From: a candidate division NC10 bacterium CSP1-5
GTDB lineage: Bacteria; Methylomirabilota; Methylomirabilia; Methylomirabilales; CSP1-5
NCBI GenBank assembly: GCA_001443495.1
Contig: LDXR01000004.1
Location: forward strand, 1 to 64,000
Reading direction: 5' to 3'
Length of the DNA stretch: 64,000 bases
The notes beneath the pieces are model-generated. The model made no database searches. It was not told the DNA's origin and saw only the letters and a list, made by a program, of their open reading frames with translations. The translations under genes and the position numbers were made by a program. Shown piece by piece: positions 19,019 to 29,835 of the stretch (positions are counted from its first letter, which is position 1; each line of letters begins with the position of its first letter).

Positions 19019-20047
19019 CTACTTGTATCCGACCCGATCCATCAGTTTGACGGCCTCGGCCTGGAGCGCCCCGGCCGCGGCCACGTCCACGCTGTCGGCC
19101 TTGAACGATCCCCAGGCGGCGATGAACCCGTGCGGTTTCGCCGCCCCGTTGGCGGGGTACTCGTAGTTGCCGTCGGCGTAGAGGTTCTGGGCCTCCGATG
19201 AGGAGAGGAACTCGATCAACCTGATGGCATTCTGCCGTCGCTTCGCGTACCGCGTGACGCCCGCGCCGGAGATGTTGATGTGGACGCCGCGGTCCTGCTG
19301 GTTGGGCCAGAACACGGCCACGGGAAAGGCAGGATCGGTCGCCTTGAGCCGGGCAAGATAATAGGTGTTGGCGATCGTCACGTCGCACTGACCGGCGGCG
19401 ACGGCCTCGAGCTGCTTCGTGTCGCTGTCCAGGATGCGCGCCTCGTTCTTCATCCACCCCCGGATGACCTCTTCGGTGCGCGGCTCCCCCAGGGTCTTGA
19501 TCATCGTGGCGACCAGGGACTGCGTGTAGACCTTCCTCGAGGTCCGGAGGCAGAGCCGCCCCCTCCATCTGGGATCCGCCAGCGCCTCATAGGTCGAGAG
19601 CTCCGAGGGCTTGACCCGCTCGGTGCTGTACATGATGGGCCGGGCCCGCACCGACAGTCCAACCCACGCATTGTCCTTGGCCCGGAGATGCGGTGGGATG
19701 TTCCTGGCGATCACAGGTGAGTCGAAACCTTGGAGGAGACCAGCGTGCTCGGCGATCCAGAGATTTCCCACATCGACGGTCATGAACACGTCCGCGACCG
19801 TGTGGATTCCCTCCGCCTTGAGGCGCTCGAACAGTTCGGCCTCGCTCGCAGTGAAGTATTTTACCTTGATGCCGGTTGTGTGGGTGAAGGCTTCGAACAT
19901 CGGCGTGATCAGTTTCTCGATCCTGGCGGAGTACACGACGACCTCGCCCTGCTCTCGGGCCTCGGCGACGAGCACGGCTGGGCCCCAGAGAATGATAACG
20001 GTGCTCAAAACTCGCAGCACATTCCAGGATGAGCGCCTTTGTATCAC
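19019..20047 (-). CDS. Fe3+-type ABC transporter substrate-binding protein (FbpA-like)
   Basis: VVYSARIEKLITPMFEAFTHTTGIKVKYFTASEAELFERLKAEG; operon with permease and ATPase. Confidence 0.9.
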   Translation of the reverse strand: MIQRRSSWNVLRVLSTVIILWGPAVLVAEAREQGEVVVYSARIEKLITPMFEAFTHTTGIKVKYFTASEAELFERLKAEGIHTVADVFMTVDVGNLWIAEHAGLLQGFDSPVIARNIPPHLRAKDNAWVGLSVRARPIMYSTERVKPSELSTYEALADPRWRGRLCLRTSRKVYTQSLVATMIKTLGEPRTEEVIRGWMKNEARILDSDTKQLEAVAAGQCDVTIANTYYLARLKATDPAFPVAVFWPNQQDRGVHINISGAGVTRYAKRRQNAIRLIEFLSSSEAQNLYADGNYEYPANGAAKPHGFIAAWGSFKADSVDVAAAGALQAEAVKLMDRVGYK

Positions 20048-20096
20048 CGCCGCCTCTATGGTGTTTATGAATGGTTAGGGATCCAATTGATATTGG

Positions 20097-20133
20097 TTAC
20101 GGTACCCTTATTTTGTCAGTTAAGGTAGCCTTA
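20097..20133. promoter_or_regulatory. Two tandem operator-like sites, candidate DtxR/MntR-family boxes
   Basis: TTACGGTACCCTTA (20097-20110) and TTAAGGTAGCCTTA (20120-20133), 12/14 identical, 23 bp start to start; second contains the dyad TAAGG-TAG-CCTTA. Confidence 0.6.
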
Positions 20134-20238
20134 GTGTATCACCTTGTCAAGCTCTTTCGACCCCGTAAGAACCCCAAATACACAAGATACTTGACACTTT
20201 TAGTCGATAGGCTTTAGGCTACCGGAAGACCCTAGACC

Positions 20239-20922
20239 TTGGAGGGAAAGATGACGCACGACATCGGCCTCATGGAAAAAACCGAGATGTATCTCAAGGC
20301 GATTGTTGTGATCCAGCAGTCGACGCCTCCCGTCACGACCTCCAAGATTGCCGATTTTCTCACTATCACCGTCCCTGCCGCTTCGGACATGCTGAAGCGG
20401 CTGATGCAAAAAGGTCTCGTTCTCACCGAGAATGACGGGGGATTTGGCGTGACGGTGGAGGGGCAACGCATTGCCCTGCGGGTCATTCGGCGTCTCAGAA
20501 TCGCCGAACGCTTCCTCACCGATGTGCTGGGTCTCTCCTTAGAAAAGGTCTATGATGAGGCGTGCAAGTTTGAACATGTCCTGGGCGGCGAGGTGGAGGA
20601 GCGGCTGGTTCAGCTTCTCAAAGATCCGATGAGCTGCCCGCATGGGCACCCGATCCCTGATGCCCACGGGCGTCTTCCCTTTGACTATCCCGGGACGACG
20701 CTGGTGGAACTCAAGGAGGGCGCACGGGCGACGGTCTTCTCTGTTCCCGAGGAGGATAGGGAGTTGCTCCTGTACCTGGCGGAACTCGGCCTGTCGCCTC
20801 ACGTCAATCTTCAGGTAAAGAGGATCGCGCCGTATAACGGACCGATCTTTCTGCTGATCGGAGACACCCAGCAGGCCGTCGGACGCGATGCGGCGGCCCG
20901 CATCTACGTCACCCCCACGTAG
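20239..20922 (+). CDS. DtxR/MntR-family metal-dependent transcriptional regulator with FeoA/SH3-like C-terminus
   Basis: MEKTEMYLKAIVVIQQSTPPVTTSKIADFLTITVPAASDMLKRLMQKGLV; C-terminal FeoA-like domain. Confidence 0.92.
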   Translation: MEGKMTHDIGLMEKTEMYLKAIVVIQQSTPPVTTSKIADFLTITVPAASDMLKRLMQKGLVLTENDGGFGVTVEGQRIALRVIRRLRIAERFLTDVLGLSLEKVYDEACKFEHVLGGEVEERLVQLLKDPMSCPHGHPIPDAHGRLPFDYPGTTLVELKEGARATVFSVPEEDRELLLYLAELGLSPHVNLQVKRIAPYNGPIFLLIGDTQQAVGRDAAARIYVTPT

Positions 20923-21041
20923 CCCGTCCCGAGCCGGCATTGCCCCTTCCTCGGTGACCGCACGCCGAAACTACTTATTGACATTGGGGGAGAGAATTGC
21001 TACCCTACCCCGGTATGGTTAAATCAGACAGGGGGGTACGG

Positions 21042-21329
21042 ATGATCAATGCAGAGACCAGGCGCGAGGTCTTGAGCCGGCTCAAGCGGATCGAGGGACA
21101 GGTCCAGGGGATTCAGCGCATGGTGGCGGAAGATAAGTATTGTGTCGACATCCTCCTCCAGGTCTCGGCGGTCAAGGGGGCCCTCGAACAGGTAAGCAAG
21201 CGTCTGCTCGGTCAGCACATCGAGAGCTGCGTGGCGGAAGCCTTCACCGCGGGGGACGATCGGGAGCGAGAACGAAAGATTGAGGAGTTGTTAGAAGTCT
21301 TTTCCCGGTTCGGCCGCACAGGTCGGTGA
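21042..21329 (+). CDS. csoR: CsoR/RcnR family metal-sensitive repressor (DUF156)
   Basis: LSRLKRIEGQVQGIQRMVAEDKYCVDILLQVSAVKGALEQVSKRLLGQHIESCV with the C-H-C triad; next to copA. Start refined. Confidence 0.9.
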   Translation: MINAETRREVLSRLKRIEGQVQGIQRMVAEDKYCVDILLQVSAVKGALEQVSKRLLGQHIESCVAEAFTAGDDRERERKIEELLEVFSRFGRTGR

Positions 21330-21337
21330 GGTCGAAA

Positions 21338-22537
21338 ATGAATGTCGATGTCATCGTCGCGGGTGGCGGTCCCGGGGGCGCGGCAGCCGCCGCTCAGCTG
21401 GCGCAAGCGGGGGTCGCGGTCTTGGTCCTCGACAAAGCGCATTTCCCCCGACAGAAGGCGTGCGGGGGGTGTCTCTCTCCCAAGGTCCTCTCCCTGGGCC
21501 TGGACTTCGGGGGGGTGGTCGAGGATGTTATCGAGGAGGCGGTCTTCGCTGCCCCCGGCGAGGCAGCGATCCGGTATCGGTCTCACACTCCACTGGCCTA
21601 TATGGTCCGTCGGGAGCGGTTTGATCAGTTCCTCCTCAGTCGGGCCGAGGAGATGGGGGCTCACGTTCGATACGGCCATCGGGTCTTGCAGGCTCGGGAG
21701 ATCTCCGGAGGAGTGGAGGTGGTGTCGGACCGGGGAACGTTCCGGGCACCGGTCCTCATCGGAGGTGATGGGGCCCTCGGGGCAACGGTCCGGTCGTTTC
21801 GGCGGCCCCCTTCCCGGATCGCGCTCGCCATGGATGCCCGCCTCGTCGCCGCTGATGGTGCGCATGCCGCCTGGCGGGGGAAGGTTCTCATCGATTTCGG
21901 CGGAGTCCCTTTCGGGTATGCCTGGATCTTTCCCACGGCGTGCGACCTGTCAACGGGGGTCCTGGGGGCGAAGAAGAAGGTTCGGCGGCTTCCCGGCTAC
22001 CTCGACCGGTTCTTGGACCGACAGGGCGTACAGCGGGGCTCCACAAAGGTCACCGGCTGGCCCATTCCGTATCCGGCCTGGTCTCTGCGGCCGGCGATCA
22101 GCCCCCGGGTGCTTCTCGTGGGAGATGCGGCGGGATTTGTGGACCCGCTCACCGGAGAGGGAATCTACTACGCCTTACGGAGCGGTCTCATAGCCGCTCA
22201 GGCGATTGCCGAGGGGGGATCCGGGGTGGCGGATCGGTATCAGCAACTCATTTGGGACGCGTTTCAACAGGACCTTCGAGGGGCGGCGATCCTCGCCGCT
22301 CTCATCCACCGGGCCCCAGAGGTGTCGTTCCGGGCACTCAGAAGACACCCGAGGGCCATCGAGGCGTTTGCCGCCGTCCTTGTCGGTCGGCTGAGCTATG
22401 CCGCGTTTCTCCGGAAGGTGGTGCGCGGCGTTTTCGCGGCAGGCTGGCACAGTCTGGTGCAAGTCGGCCGGTGGCGAGACGAGGATCGGGTGGTGGGAAC
22501 GCAGCGCTCAGGACTGAGGACTGAGGGCGAGCACTGA
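21338..22537 (+). CDS. FAD-dependent oxidoreductase, geranylgeranyl reductase-like family
   Basis: [69 protein letters not shown]. Confidence 0.9.
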   Translation: MNVDVIVAGGGPGGAAAAAQLAQAGVAVLVLDKAHFPRQKACGGCLSPKVLSLGLDFGGVVEDVIEEAVFAAPGEAAIRYRSHTPLAYMVRRERFDQFLLSRAEEMGAHVRYGHRVLQAREISGGVEVVSDRGTFRAPVLIGGDGALGATVRSFRRPPSRIALAMDARLVAADGAHAAWRGKVLIDFGGVPFGYAWIFPTACDLSTGVLGAKKKVRRLPGYLDRFLDRQGVQRGSTKVTGWPIPYPAWSLRPAISPRVLLVGDAAGFVDPLTGEGIYYALRSGLIAAQAIAEGGSGVADRYQQLIWDAFQQDLRGAAILAALIHRAPEVSFRALRRHPRAIEAFAAVLVGRLSYAAFLRKVVRGVFAAGWHSLVQVGRWRDEDRVVGTQRSGLRTEGEH

Positions 22538-22541
22538 GAAT
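22507..22541. repeat. Heptamer-periodic repeat (CTGAGGA) overlapping a stop codon
   Basis: CTCAGGA CTGAGGA CTGAGGG CGAGCA CTGAGAA; stop TGA at 22535-22537 lies in the last unit. Confidence 0.65.
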
Positions 22542-22562
22542 AGACGAGAGGGTTACGTCGTC

Positions 22563-25148
22563 ATGGCAAGCAGGCAGATGGAAGAGCAAACGGCGCAGGG
22601 GTCCAGCATCGATATTCCGATCCGGGGGATGCACTGCGCCAGCTGCGCCGGTCGGATTGAGAAGGGGCTTCAGGCCGTGCCGGGGGTCGAGCACGCTTCG
22701 GTCAACTTCGGAGCCGAGCGGGCCGTGGTCCGCTTCGATCCATCGCGGACATCGATCGATGCCCTGCGTGGTGCGGTGAAGGACCTGGGATACGAAGTGC
22801 CTCAGGAGGGGGTGGTGATTCCCATTCAAGGGATGCACTGTGCCTCGTGCGTCCGACGGATCGAGGAGGCGCTCACTGCGGTTCCGGGTGTGACCCGGGC
22901 GAGCGTGAACCTCGCGACGGAGCAGGCGGTGATCTCTTATCTTCCCGGGACCACGACGCTGACCGAGCTGAGACGGGCGATCCAGGACTCGGGCTATACC
23001 CCCCTGGAGATCGCGGTGTCGGAACCCGGTGCGGATCGGGAAAAGGCGGTCAGGGAACGGGAAGCGGCAGAGCTCAAGCGAAAATTTCTGATGGGCGCCC
23101 TGCTCAGTACCCTGATCGTGATCGGGGCCCTTCCCCATATGGGGCTTCACGCCGTCGGCGCCTGGATCCCGCCGCTCCTCTCGAGTCCATGGGTCCAGCT
23201 CCTCCTGGCCACCCCGGTGCACTTTTGGGTCGGCTGGCAGTTTCACCGCGGTTTCTTGACCACGTTACGGCACCGGACCGCCGACATGAACACACTGGTC
23301 TCCGTCGGGACGAACGCCGGATATTTCTACAGCGTGATGGCGACAGTCGCTCCCTCCTTCGTTGCGATTGAGCAGCAGGCGGCCGTCTACTTTGAGACGG
23401 TGGCGGTCCTCCATACGCTGATCATCCTCGGCCGCTGGCTCGAGGCGAGGGCGCGGGGTCGGACCAGCGAGGCGATCAAGAAGCTGATCGGGCTTCAGGC
23501 AAAGACTGCGCGCGTGCTTCGTCGGTCCGATGCCGGTCTCGTCGAGCAGGACATCCCCATTGAGCAGGTCCAGGTCGCAGACTGGATCGTGGTCCGCCCC
23601 GGGGAGAAGATCCCGGTGGACGGCATTGTGCGCGAGGGGGTGTCGGCGGTGGATGAGTCGATGCTGACCGGCGAGAGTCTTCCGGTCGAGAAACGGGCCG
23701 GGGCGACCGTCTTCGGGGCCACCCTCAACAAGACCGGGGCCTTTACCTTTGAGGCGACCAAGGTCGGAAGGCAGACGGCGTTGGCCCAGATCATCAGGCT
23801 CGTCGAAAAGGCCCAGGCCTCAAAGCCGCCGATCCAACGGCTGGCCGACCGGATCGCGGCGGTCTTCGTCCCGGCCGTCGTCGGCATCGCGTTGGTCACC
23901 TTCGTGGTCTGGGCGGTCTGGGGGCCGGCGCCAGCCCTCGTCTTCGCGTTGAGTAACTTGATGGCCGTTCTCCTGATCGCCTGCCCCTGTGCCATCGGGC
24001 TCGCGGCCCCGACGGCGGTGATGGTGGGCGTCGGGAAGGCGGCGGAGCACGGCATCCTCTTTCGGGGGGCCGAGGCCCTCGAAGTGACCTCGAAGCTCAC
24101 CGCGGTCGTGCTGGACAAGACCGGCACGCTGACCCGAGGGGAACCGTCGGTGACCGACATCATTGTCGGTTCAGGGTTCAGCGTTCAGGGTTCAGGGGTG
24201 GTACAGACTTCGGGAGTTGGTTCGAATCCCACCATGAGCCATGAACCCTCCACCCTGAACCCTAAGCAAAGGGAGCTGCTGCGCCTCGCGGCAAGTGCGG
24301 AACGGGGCTCGGAGCATCCCCTGGGGGAGTCGATCGTGGCGCGGGCGAAGGCGGAGGGGTTGGCGCTTGTCACCCCTGAAGGCTTTGAGGCCATCCCGGG
24401 TCACGGCGTTCGGTCGACGGTGGAGGGGCGGCGCCTCGTGCTCGGGAATCTCAAGCTCATGCAGGAGCAGGGGTTTCGACTCGACGGGTGGGCGGAGGAG
24501 GGTGAGCGGCTGGCCGCCCAAGGGAAGACCCCGGTCTTCCTGGGGGTCGACGGGGCTTTGACCGGGATGATCGCGGTGGCCGATACGCTCAAACCGCATG
24601 CCCGCGAGGCGGTCGCGGCTTTCCGGCGCCTGGGACTGCAGGTGGTGATGATGAGCGGCGACAGTCGCAGGACTGCAGAGGCCATTGCGAGAGAGGTGGG
24701 GATTGACCGGGTGCTGGCCGAGGTGTTGCCGGAGGAGAAGGCCAGCGAGGTGCGGAAGCTGCAGGCTGAGGGTCACGTCGTGGCTATGGCCGGGGATGGC
24801 ATCAATGACGCCCCCGCCCTTGCCCAAGCGGATGTGGGCATCGCCATCGGCACCGGGACCGATGTCGCGATCGAGGCCTCGGACGTCACGCTGATCACCG
24901 ACGACCTACGCGCCGTGGTGACCGCCATCGCTCTCGGCGCACGCACGATGCGGACCATGAAGCAGAATTTCTTCTGGGCCATGGCTTATAACGTTGTCTT
25001 GATCCCGGTGGCCGCCGGGGCGCTCTACCCCGTGCTCGGGCTGCTCATGAGTCCGGTCCTGGCCGGGGCGGCCATGGCGTTCTCCTCGGTCTCGGTCGTG
25101 TTGAACTCCCTGCGGCTCAGGGCATTTCGGCCGACACTGTACGCGTAG
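22563..25148 (+). CDS. copA: Cu(I)-type P1B ATPase with two HMA domains
   Basis: Two GMHCASC motifs, CPC ([10 protein letters not shown]), [33 protein letters not shown]. Confidence 0.95.
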   Translation: MASRQMEEQTAQGSSIDIPIRGMHCASCAGRIEKGLQAVPGVEHASVNFGAERAVVRFDPSRTSIDALRGAVKDLGYEVPQEGVVIPIQGMHCASCVRRIEEALTAVPGVTRASVNLATEQAVISYLPGTTTLTELRRAIQDSGYTPLEIAVSEPGADREKAVREREAAELKRKFLMGALLSTLIVIGALPHMGLHAVGAWIPPLLSSPWVQLLLATPVHFWVGWQFHRGFLTTLRHRTADMNTLVSVGTNAGYFYSVMATVAPSFVAIEQQAAVYFETVAVLHTLIILGRWLEARARGRTSEAIKKLIGLQAKTARVLRRSDAGLVEQDIPIEQVQVADWIVVRPGEKIPVDGIVREGVSAVDESMLTGESLPVEKRAGATVFGATLNKTGAFTFEATKVGRQTALAQIIRLVEKAQASKPPIQRLADRIAAVFVPAVVGIALVTFVVWAVWGPAPALVFALSNLMAVLLIACPCAIGLAAPTAVMVGVGKAAEHGILFRGAEALEVTSKLTAVVLDKTGTLTRGEPSVTDIIVGSGFSVQGSGVVQTSGVGSNPTMSHEPSTLNPKQRELLRLAASAERGSEHPLGESIVARAKAEGLALVTPEGFEAIPGHGVRSTVEGRRLVLGNLKLMQEQGFRLDGWAEEGERLAAQGKTPVFLGVDGALTGMIAVADTLKPHAREAVAAFRRLGLQVVMMSGDSRRTAEAIAREVGIDRVLAEVLPEEKASEVRKLQAEGHVVAMAGDGINDAPALAQADVGIAIGTGTDVAIEASDVTLITDDLRAVVTAIALGARTMRTMKQNFFWAMAYNVVLIPVAAGALYPVLGLLMSPVLAGAAMAFSSVSVVLNSLRLRAFRPTLYA
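24168..24267. repeat. Heptamer-armed repeat element inserted in frame within copA
   Basis: GGTTCAG GGTTCAG CGTTCAG GGTTCAG (24168-24195) and CATGAGC CATGAAC CCTCCAC CCTGAAC CCTAAGC (24233-24267). Confidence 0.85.
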
Positions 25149-25175
25149 GACGCGACTGAAGGGAGGGCGACGGTC

Positions 25176-25292
25176 ATGCCGGCGGCGAATGAAGTCTATG
25201 TCTGTGCGCGGTGCGGCCTGGAGGTGCAGGTGCTCAAGGCCGGCCACTGCATCCCGCAGTGTTGTGGTCAAGAGATGCGGCGCAAGGGATGA
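25176..25292 (+). CDS. Desulforedoxin-like 38-aa zinc-ribbon/rubredoxin-type microprotein
   Basis: Not in ORF track: MPAANEVYVCARCGLEVQVLKAGHCIPQCCGQEMRRKG* with CxxC...CC spacing as in desulforedoxin / the N-terminal domain of desulfoferrodoxin. Confidence 0.75.
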   Translation: MPAANEVYVCARCGLEVQVLKAGHCIPQCCGQEMRRKG

Positions 25293-25389
25293 CGCCGCTC
25301 GATTGCATTGACGATGGGTCCGATCGTATGAAAGATACCGCCGTATCCGGCCGATGGGGTCTTGCAGGGTAAGGGGGGTTGGATCAATC

Positions 25390-26543
<1,154 letters not shown>

Positions 26544-26547
<4 letters not shown>

Positions 26548-26996
26548 TCGTCCACTGGCGCCTCGCCTGGATCCTCCTCTGCCTCCTCCCCGTCCTGGCT
26601 GAGGCCGGGGGCAGAGGAGAGGTGCGGATCGGGAATCGGGTAGCGGTGACGGTCGAGGTGGCGCGGACCGAGGCGGAGAAAGTACGGGGGCTCAGCGGTC
26701 GGGACCGGCTCGCGCCGGACCGCGGGATGCTCTTTGTCTACGAGGCCCCGGTTCGTCCCCTGATCTGGATGCGGGATATGCGTTTCCCGCTGGACATCCT
26801 CTGGATACGGGACGGACGGGTGGTCGATCTCGTGCGGGGAGCAAAGGCACCAGCCCCCGGTGAGGCCCCCCAGGAATTTGCACCACGTGAAGACGCCGAG
26901 TACGTCCTCGAGGTCCCGGCCGGCTTTGTGGACCGCCATGGGATCGTTCTGGGCGATCGGGTAGAGACACGCCTGAAGGAGGGGAAACCGCGGTGA
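26544..26996 (+). CDS. DUF192 family protein
   Basis: VARTEAEKVRGLSGRDRLAPDRGMLFVYEAPVRPLIWMRDMRFPLDILWI. Confidence 0.88.
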
Positions 26997-28402
26997 AGCG
27001 GCGTAGCTGGGTGATCCTCGGATTGGTCATCGTTGCCCTCCTAGGGTTGCTCTTCCTGAACATCAACATCTTTATTCCCTCCAAGCCCAGAGAGCTCGAA
27101 GTCTTTGAGACCACGCTGGATAATGGACTGAAGGTTCTCCTCCTGGAAGAGCGCAAGGCGCCCGTCCTCACCTTTCATGTCTGGTACCGCGTCGGCTCCC
27201 GGAACGAGCAACCCGGGCGTACCGGTCTGGCCCATTTCATGGAGCACATGATGTTCAAGGGGACCCCGCAGATGGGGGCCCAGGCGTTCAGCCAGGTGAT
27301 CAGACGGAACGGCGGGCGCGATAATGCCTTCACCAGTCAAGACTACACCGGGTACTTTGTGACGTTAGCGGCGGATCGCGTCCATCTCCCCCTCGAGATG
27401 GAGCCAGATCGGATGGTCAACCTCCTCCTGGGCTCCGATGAGGTCGAACGGGAGCGCAACGTGGTCATGGAGGAGCGAAGGCTGCGCACTGAGGACGACC
27501 CCACCAGCTCGTTATGGGAGAAGGCTCAGGCGGCCGCCTACACGACGCATCCCTACCGCAATCCGGTGATCGGCTGGATGGAGGATATTCGGAAACTCAG
27601 CCGGGAAGATCTCCAGGCCTTCTACAAGACGTACTATGCCCCGAACAATGCGGTCGTGGTTGTGGTGGGCGACTTCAAGCGTGCGGAGCTCCTCCCCAGG
27701 ATCCAGAAGGCGTTCGGTGCGATTCCTCGTGGCCCCGATGCGCCGGCGGTCCGCAGTGTCGAGCCGCCCCAAACCGGGGAACGCCGGGTCACCCTCACGC
27801 GGGAGGATGCGAAGCTTCCGTTCACTATGGCCGTCTATCACGTCCCGACCCTGACGGATCCGGATAGCTACCCCCTCGAGGTGCTGGAGGTCATCCTGGC
27901 CGGCGGCAAGAGCGCCCGCCTTCACCGGAGCCTTGTCTATGAAAAGCAGCTCGCCCTGAGCGCAGGTGCGTATTATGCCCGCGTCTCCGCTGACCCCGAA
28001 GTCTTTTCCGTGTATGCCAGCGCGCTCCCCGGCAAGAGGGCCGAAGAGCTCGAGCAGGCGCTCTACGCCGAGATCGAGCGGTTCAAGACCGAGCTGGTCT
28101 CACCACGGGAACTGGACAAGGCTAAGAACCAGATCGAAGCCTCTTTCATTTTCAGCCAAGACTCGATCTTCAGTCTGGCCCGGCAACTGGCCTCGTACGA
28201 GATCGTGGCCGGATGGCGGCACTGGAAGGCTTACGTGCCGGGGATCCGCGCCGTGACGGCCGCGGATGTGCAGCGGGTGGCGCAGAAGTACTTCACGGCG
28301 GAGAATCGAACCGCGGGGGTCCTCATTCCGGGCCGCGCCGCGACCGGCGGTGAGCAGCCCGCGACCGGCACTCAGCCACAGACCGAGGGCGTAAGCCCGT
28401 AA
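26993..28402 (+). CDS. M16 family zinc peptidase
   Basis: HFMEHMMFKGT (HxxEH), ENVVMEERR-like region, paired with a second M16 gene. Confidence 0.92.
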   Translation: MKRRSWVILGLVIVALLGLLFLNINIFIPSKPRELEVFETTLDNGLKVLLLEERKAPVLTFHVWYRVGSRNEQPGRTGLAHFMEHMMFKGTPQMGAQAFSQVIRRNGGRDNAFTSQDYTGYFVTLAADRVHLPLEMEPDRMVNLLLGSDEVERERNVVMEERRLRTEDDPTSSLWEKAQAAAYTTHPYRNPVIGWMEDIRKLSREDLQAFYKTYYAPNNAVVVVVGDFKRAELLPRIQKAFGAIPRGPDAPAVRSVEPPQTGERRVTLTREDAKLPFTMAVYHVPTLTDPDSYPLEVLEVILAGGKSARLHRSLVYEKQLALSAGAYYARVSADPEVFSVYASALPGKRAEELEQALYAEIERFKTELVSPRELDKAKNQIEASFIFSQDSIFSLARQLASYEIVAGWRHWKAYVPGIRAVTAADVQRVAQKYFTAENRTAGVLIPGRAATGGEQPATGTQPQTEGVSP

Positions 28403-28419
28403 GACGTCAGCAGAAACCC

Positions 28420-29793
28420 GTGAGTAACCGAAGCCGTACGCTGTTCGAAGAGTGTGCCGTGCGTAGACGCGTGAAGAAAGCCGGCGTGGTCGTTCTCCTC
28501 CTCGGCCTGCTGCTCTGCCCGCTGGTAGAGGCGGTGCCCCTGGGACGCCGGGCGGAGATGGAAAACGGCCTGACGCTCCTGGTGGCCGAGCGGCCTACCC
28601 TGCCCATGGTCACAGTCCAAATCCTGCTCAAGACAGGCTCCGTGCTGGAGCCGAAGGACAAAGCCGGCCTGGCTCACCTCACCGCGGCTCTCCTGCCCCT
28701 GGGGACCGTGAGCCGCACGGCCCCCGAGATCAGTGAGGCGATCGAGTTCGTCGGAGGTGGCCTCAACGCCGATGCGTCGTGGGACTCCAGCACCCTTTCA
28801 CTGACGGTGCTGAAAAAGGACCTTGATATGGGCATGGCGCTTCTCGCGGATGTATTGCTCCATCCCACCTTTCGCGAGGCCGAGATCGCACGCAAGGTCC
28901 AGGAGCTCAAGGGTCGTATTCGCCGAAAGCAAGAGGATCCGGGGACCGTCGCCCATGAGACCTTTGCCGGAACGCTGTTCGGCGACGATCCGTACGGCCG
29001 GCCGGTGGAAGGGACAGAAGGGAGCTTGGACCGGATCACGCGGCAGGACCTCGTCGATTTTCACCGGGGCTCCTACGTCCCGAACAACAGCATCATGGTC
29101 GCGGGTGGAGATGTCACGCTTGAGGAATTCAAGGGCTATGTGGAAAAATATCTCAAAGGCTGGGCGCGAGGGAGCATCGGCCCGGTCAAGGCAGCGTCGC
29201 GTGTACCGCACCCGCGCCGTCAGGTGGTAAAGATCGATCGGGGGGTGGCCCAGGCCAATATCGTCTGGGGGCATGTCGGCATCGAGCGGCAGCATCCGGA
29301 CTATTACGCCCTGTCAGTCATGAACCAGATCCTCGGAGGGGGCGGTCTGACCTCGCGCCTGATGCGGAGCATCCGGGAGAAGCAGGGGTGGGCCTATGAT
29401 GTGCACAGCGCCCTCGGGGCCCGCCGTTTCCCGGGGCCATTCCTGGTGGCGTTACAGACGAAGAACGAGACGGCGTCCCCCGCCATTGAGGAAGTGTTCA
29501 AGCAGATCCGGGAGATCCGGAACACAGGGGTGACGGCGGAAGAACTGGAGGAGGCCAAGGGGTTCCTCACCGGGAGCTTTCCCCTGCGGTTCGACACCAA
29601 TCAGGACGTCGTGGGCCTTCTCGCGGGCATGGAGTTTTACGGTCTCGGGATGGACTACCCTGAGCGGTATCCCGAAATCATCCAGGCGGTGACCGGTGAG
29701 GATGTCCTCAGGGTGGCCCGGAAATACCTGCATCCGGATCGGGGGATCCTCGTCGTGATCGCCGATCCGGACAAGGCCAAGCTCCCTTTCTAG
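28420..29793 (+). CDS. M16 family peptidase-like protein (non-catalytic partner)
   Basis: M16 fold sequence (LNQILGGGGLTSRLMRSIREKQGWAYDVHS), no HxxEH (AHLTAALLPLGT). Confidence 0.88.
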   Translation: MSNRSRTLFEECAVRRRVKKAGVVVLLLGLLLCPLVEAVPLGRRAEMENGLTLLVAERPTLPMVTVQILLKTGSVLEPKDKAGLAHLTAALLPLGTVSRTAPEISEAIEFVGGGLNADASWDSSTLSLTVLKKDLDMGMALLADVLLHPTFREAEIARKVQELKGRIRRKQEDPGTVAHETFAGTLFGDDPYGRPVEGTEGSLDRITRQDLVDFHRGSYVPNNSIMVAGGDVTLEEFKGYVEKYLKGWARGSIGPVKAASRVPHPRRQVVKIDRGVAQANIVWGHVGIERQHPDYYALSVMNQILGGGGLTSRLMRSIREKQGWAYDVHSALGARRFPGPFLVALQTKNETASPAIEEVFKQIREIRNTGVTAEELEEAKGFLTGSFPLRFDTNQDVVGLLAGMEFYGLGMDYPERYPEIIQAVTGEDVLRVARKYLHPDRGILVVIADPDKAKLPF

Positions 29794-29835
29794 CTCCGAA
29801 GGGGTCATTGGTCCGAAGATTGCAGCCAAAGATGG

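Noticed and set aside
18146-19201. 351-aa plus-strand ORF opposite the Fe permease gene
   Set aside because: Antisense GC artefact rich in E/G/R/P.
24213-24236. Possible tRNA gene at GGTTCGAATCCC in copA
   Set aside because: Only a T-arm-like segment; no acceptor, D or anticodon arms, and it lies inside a repeat within a CDS.
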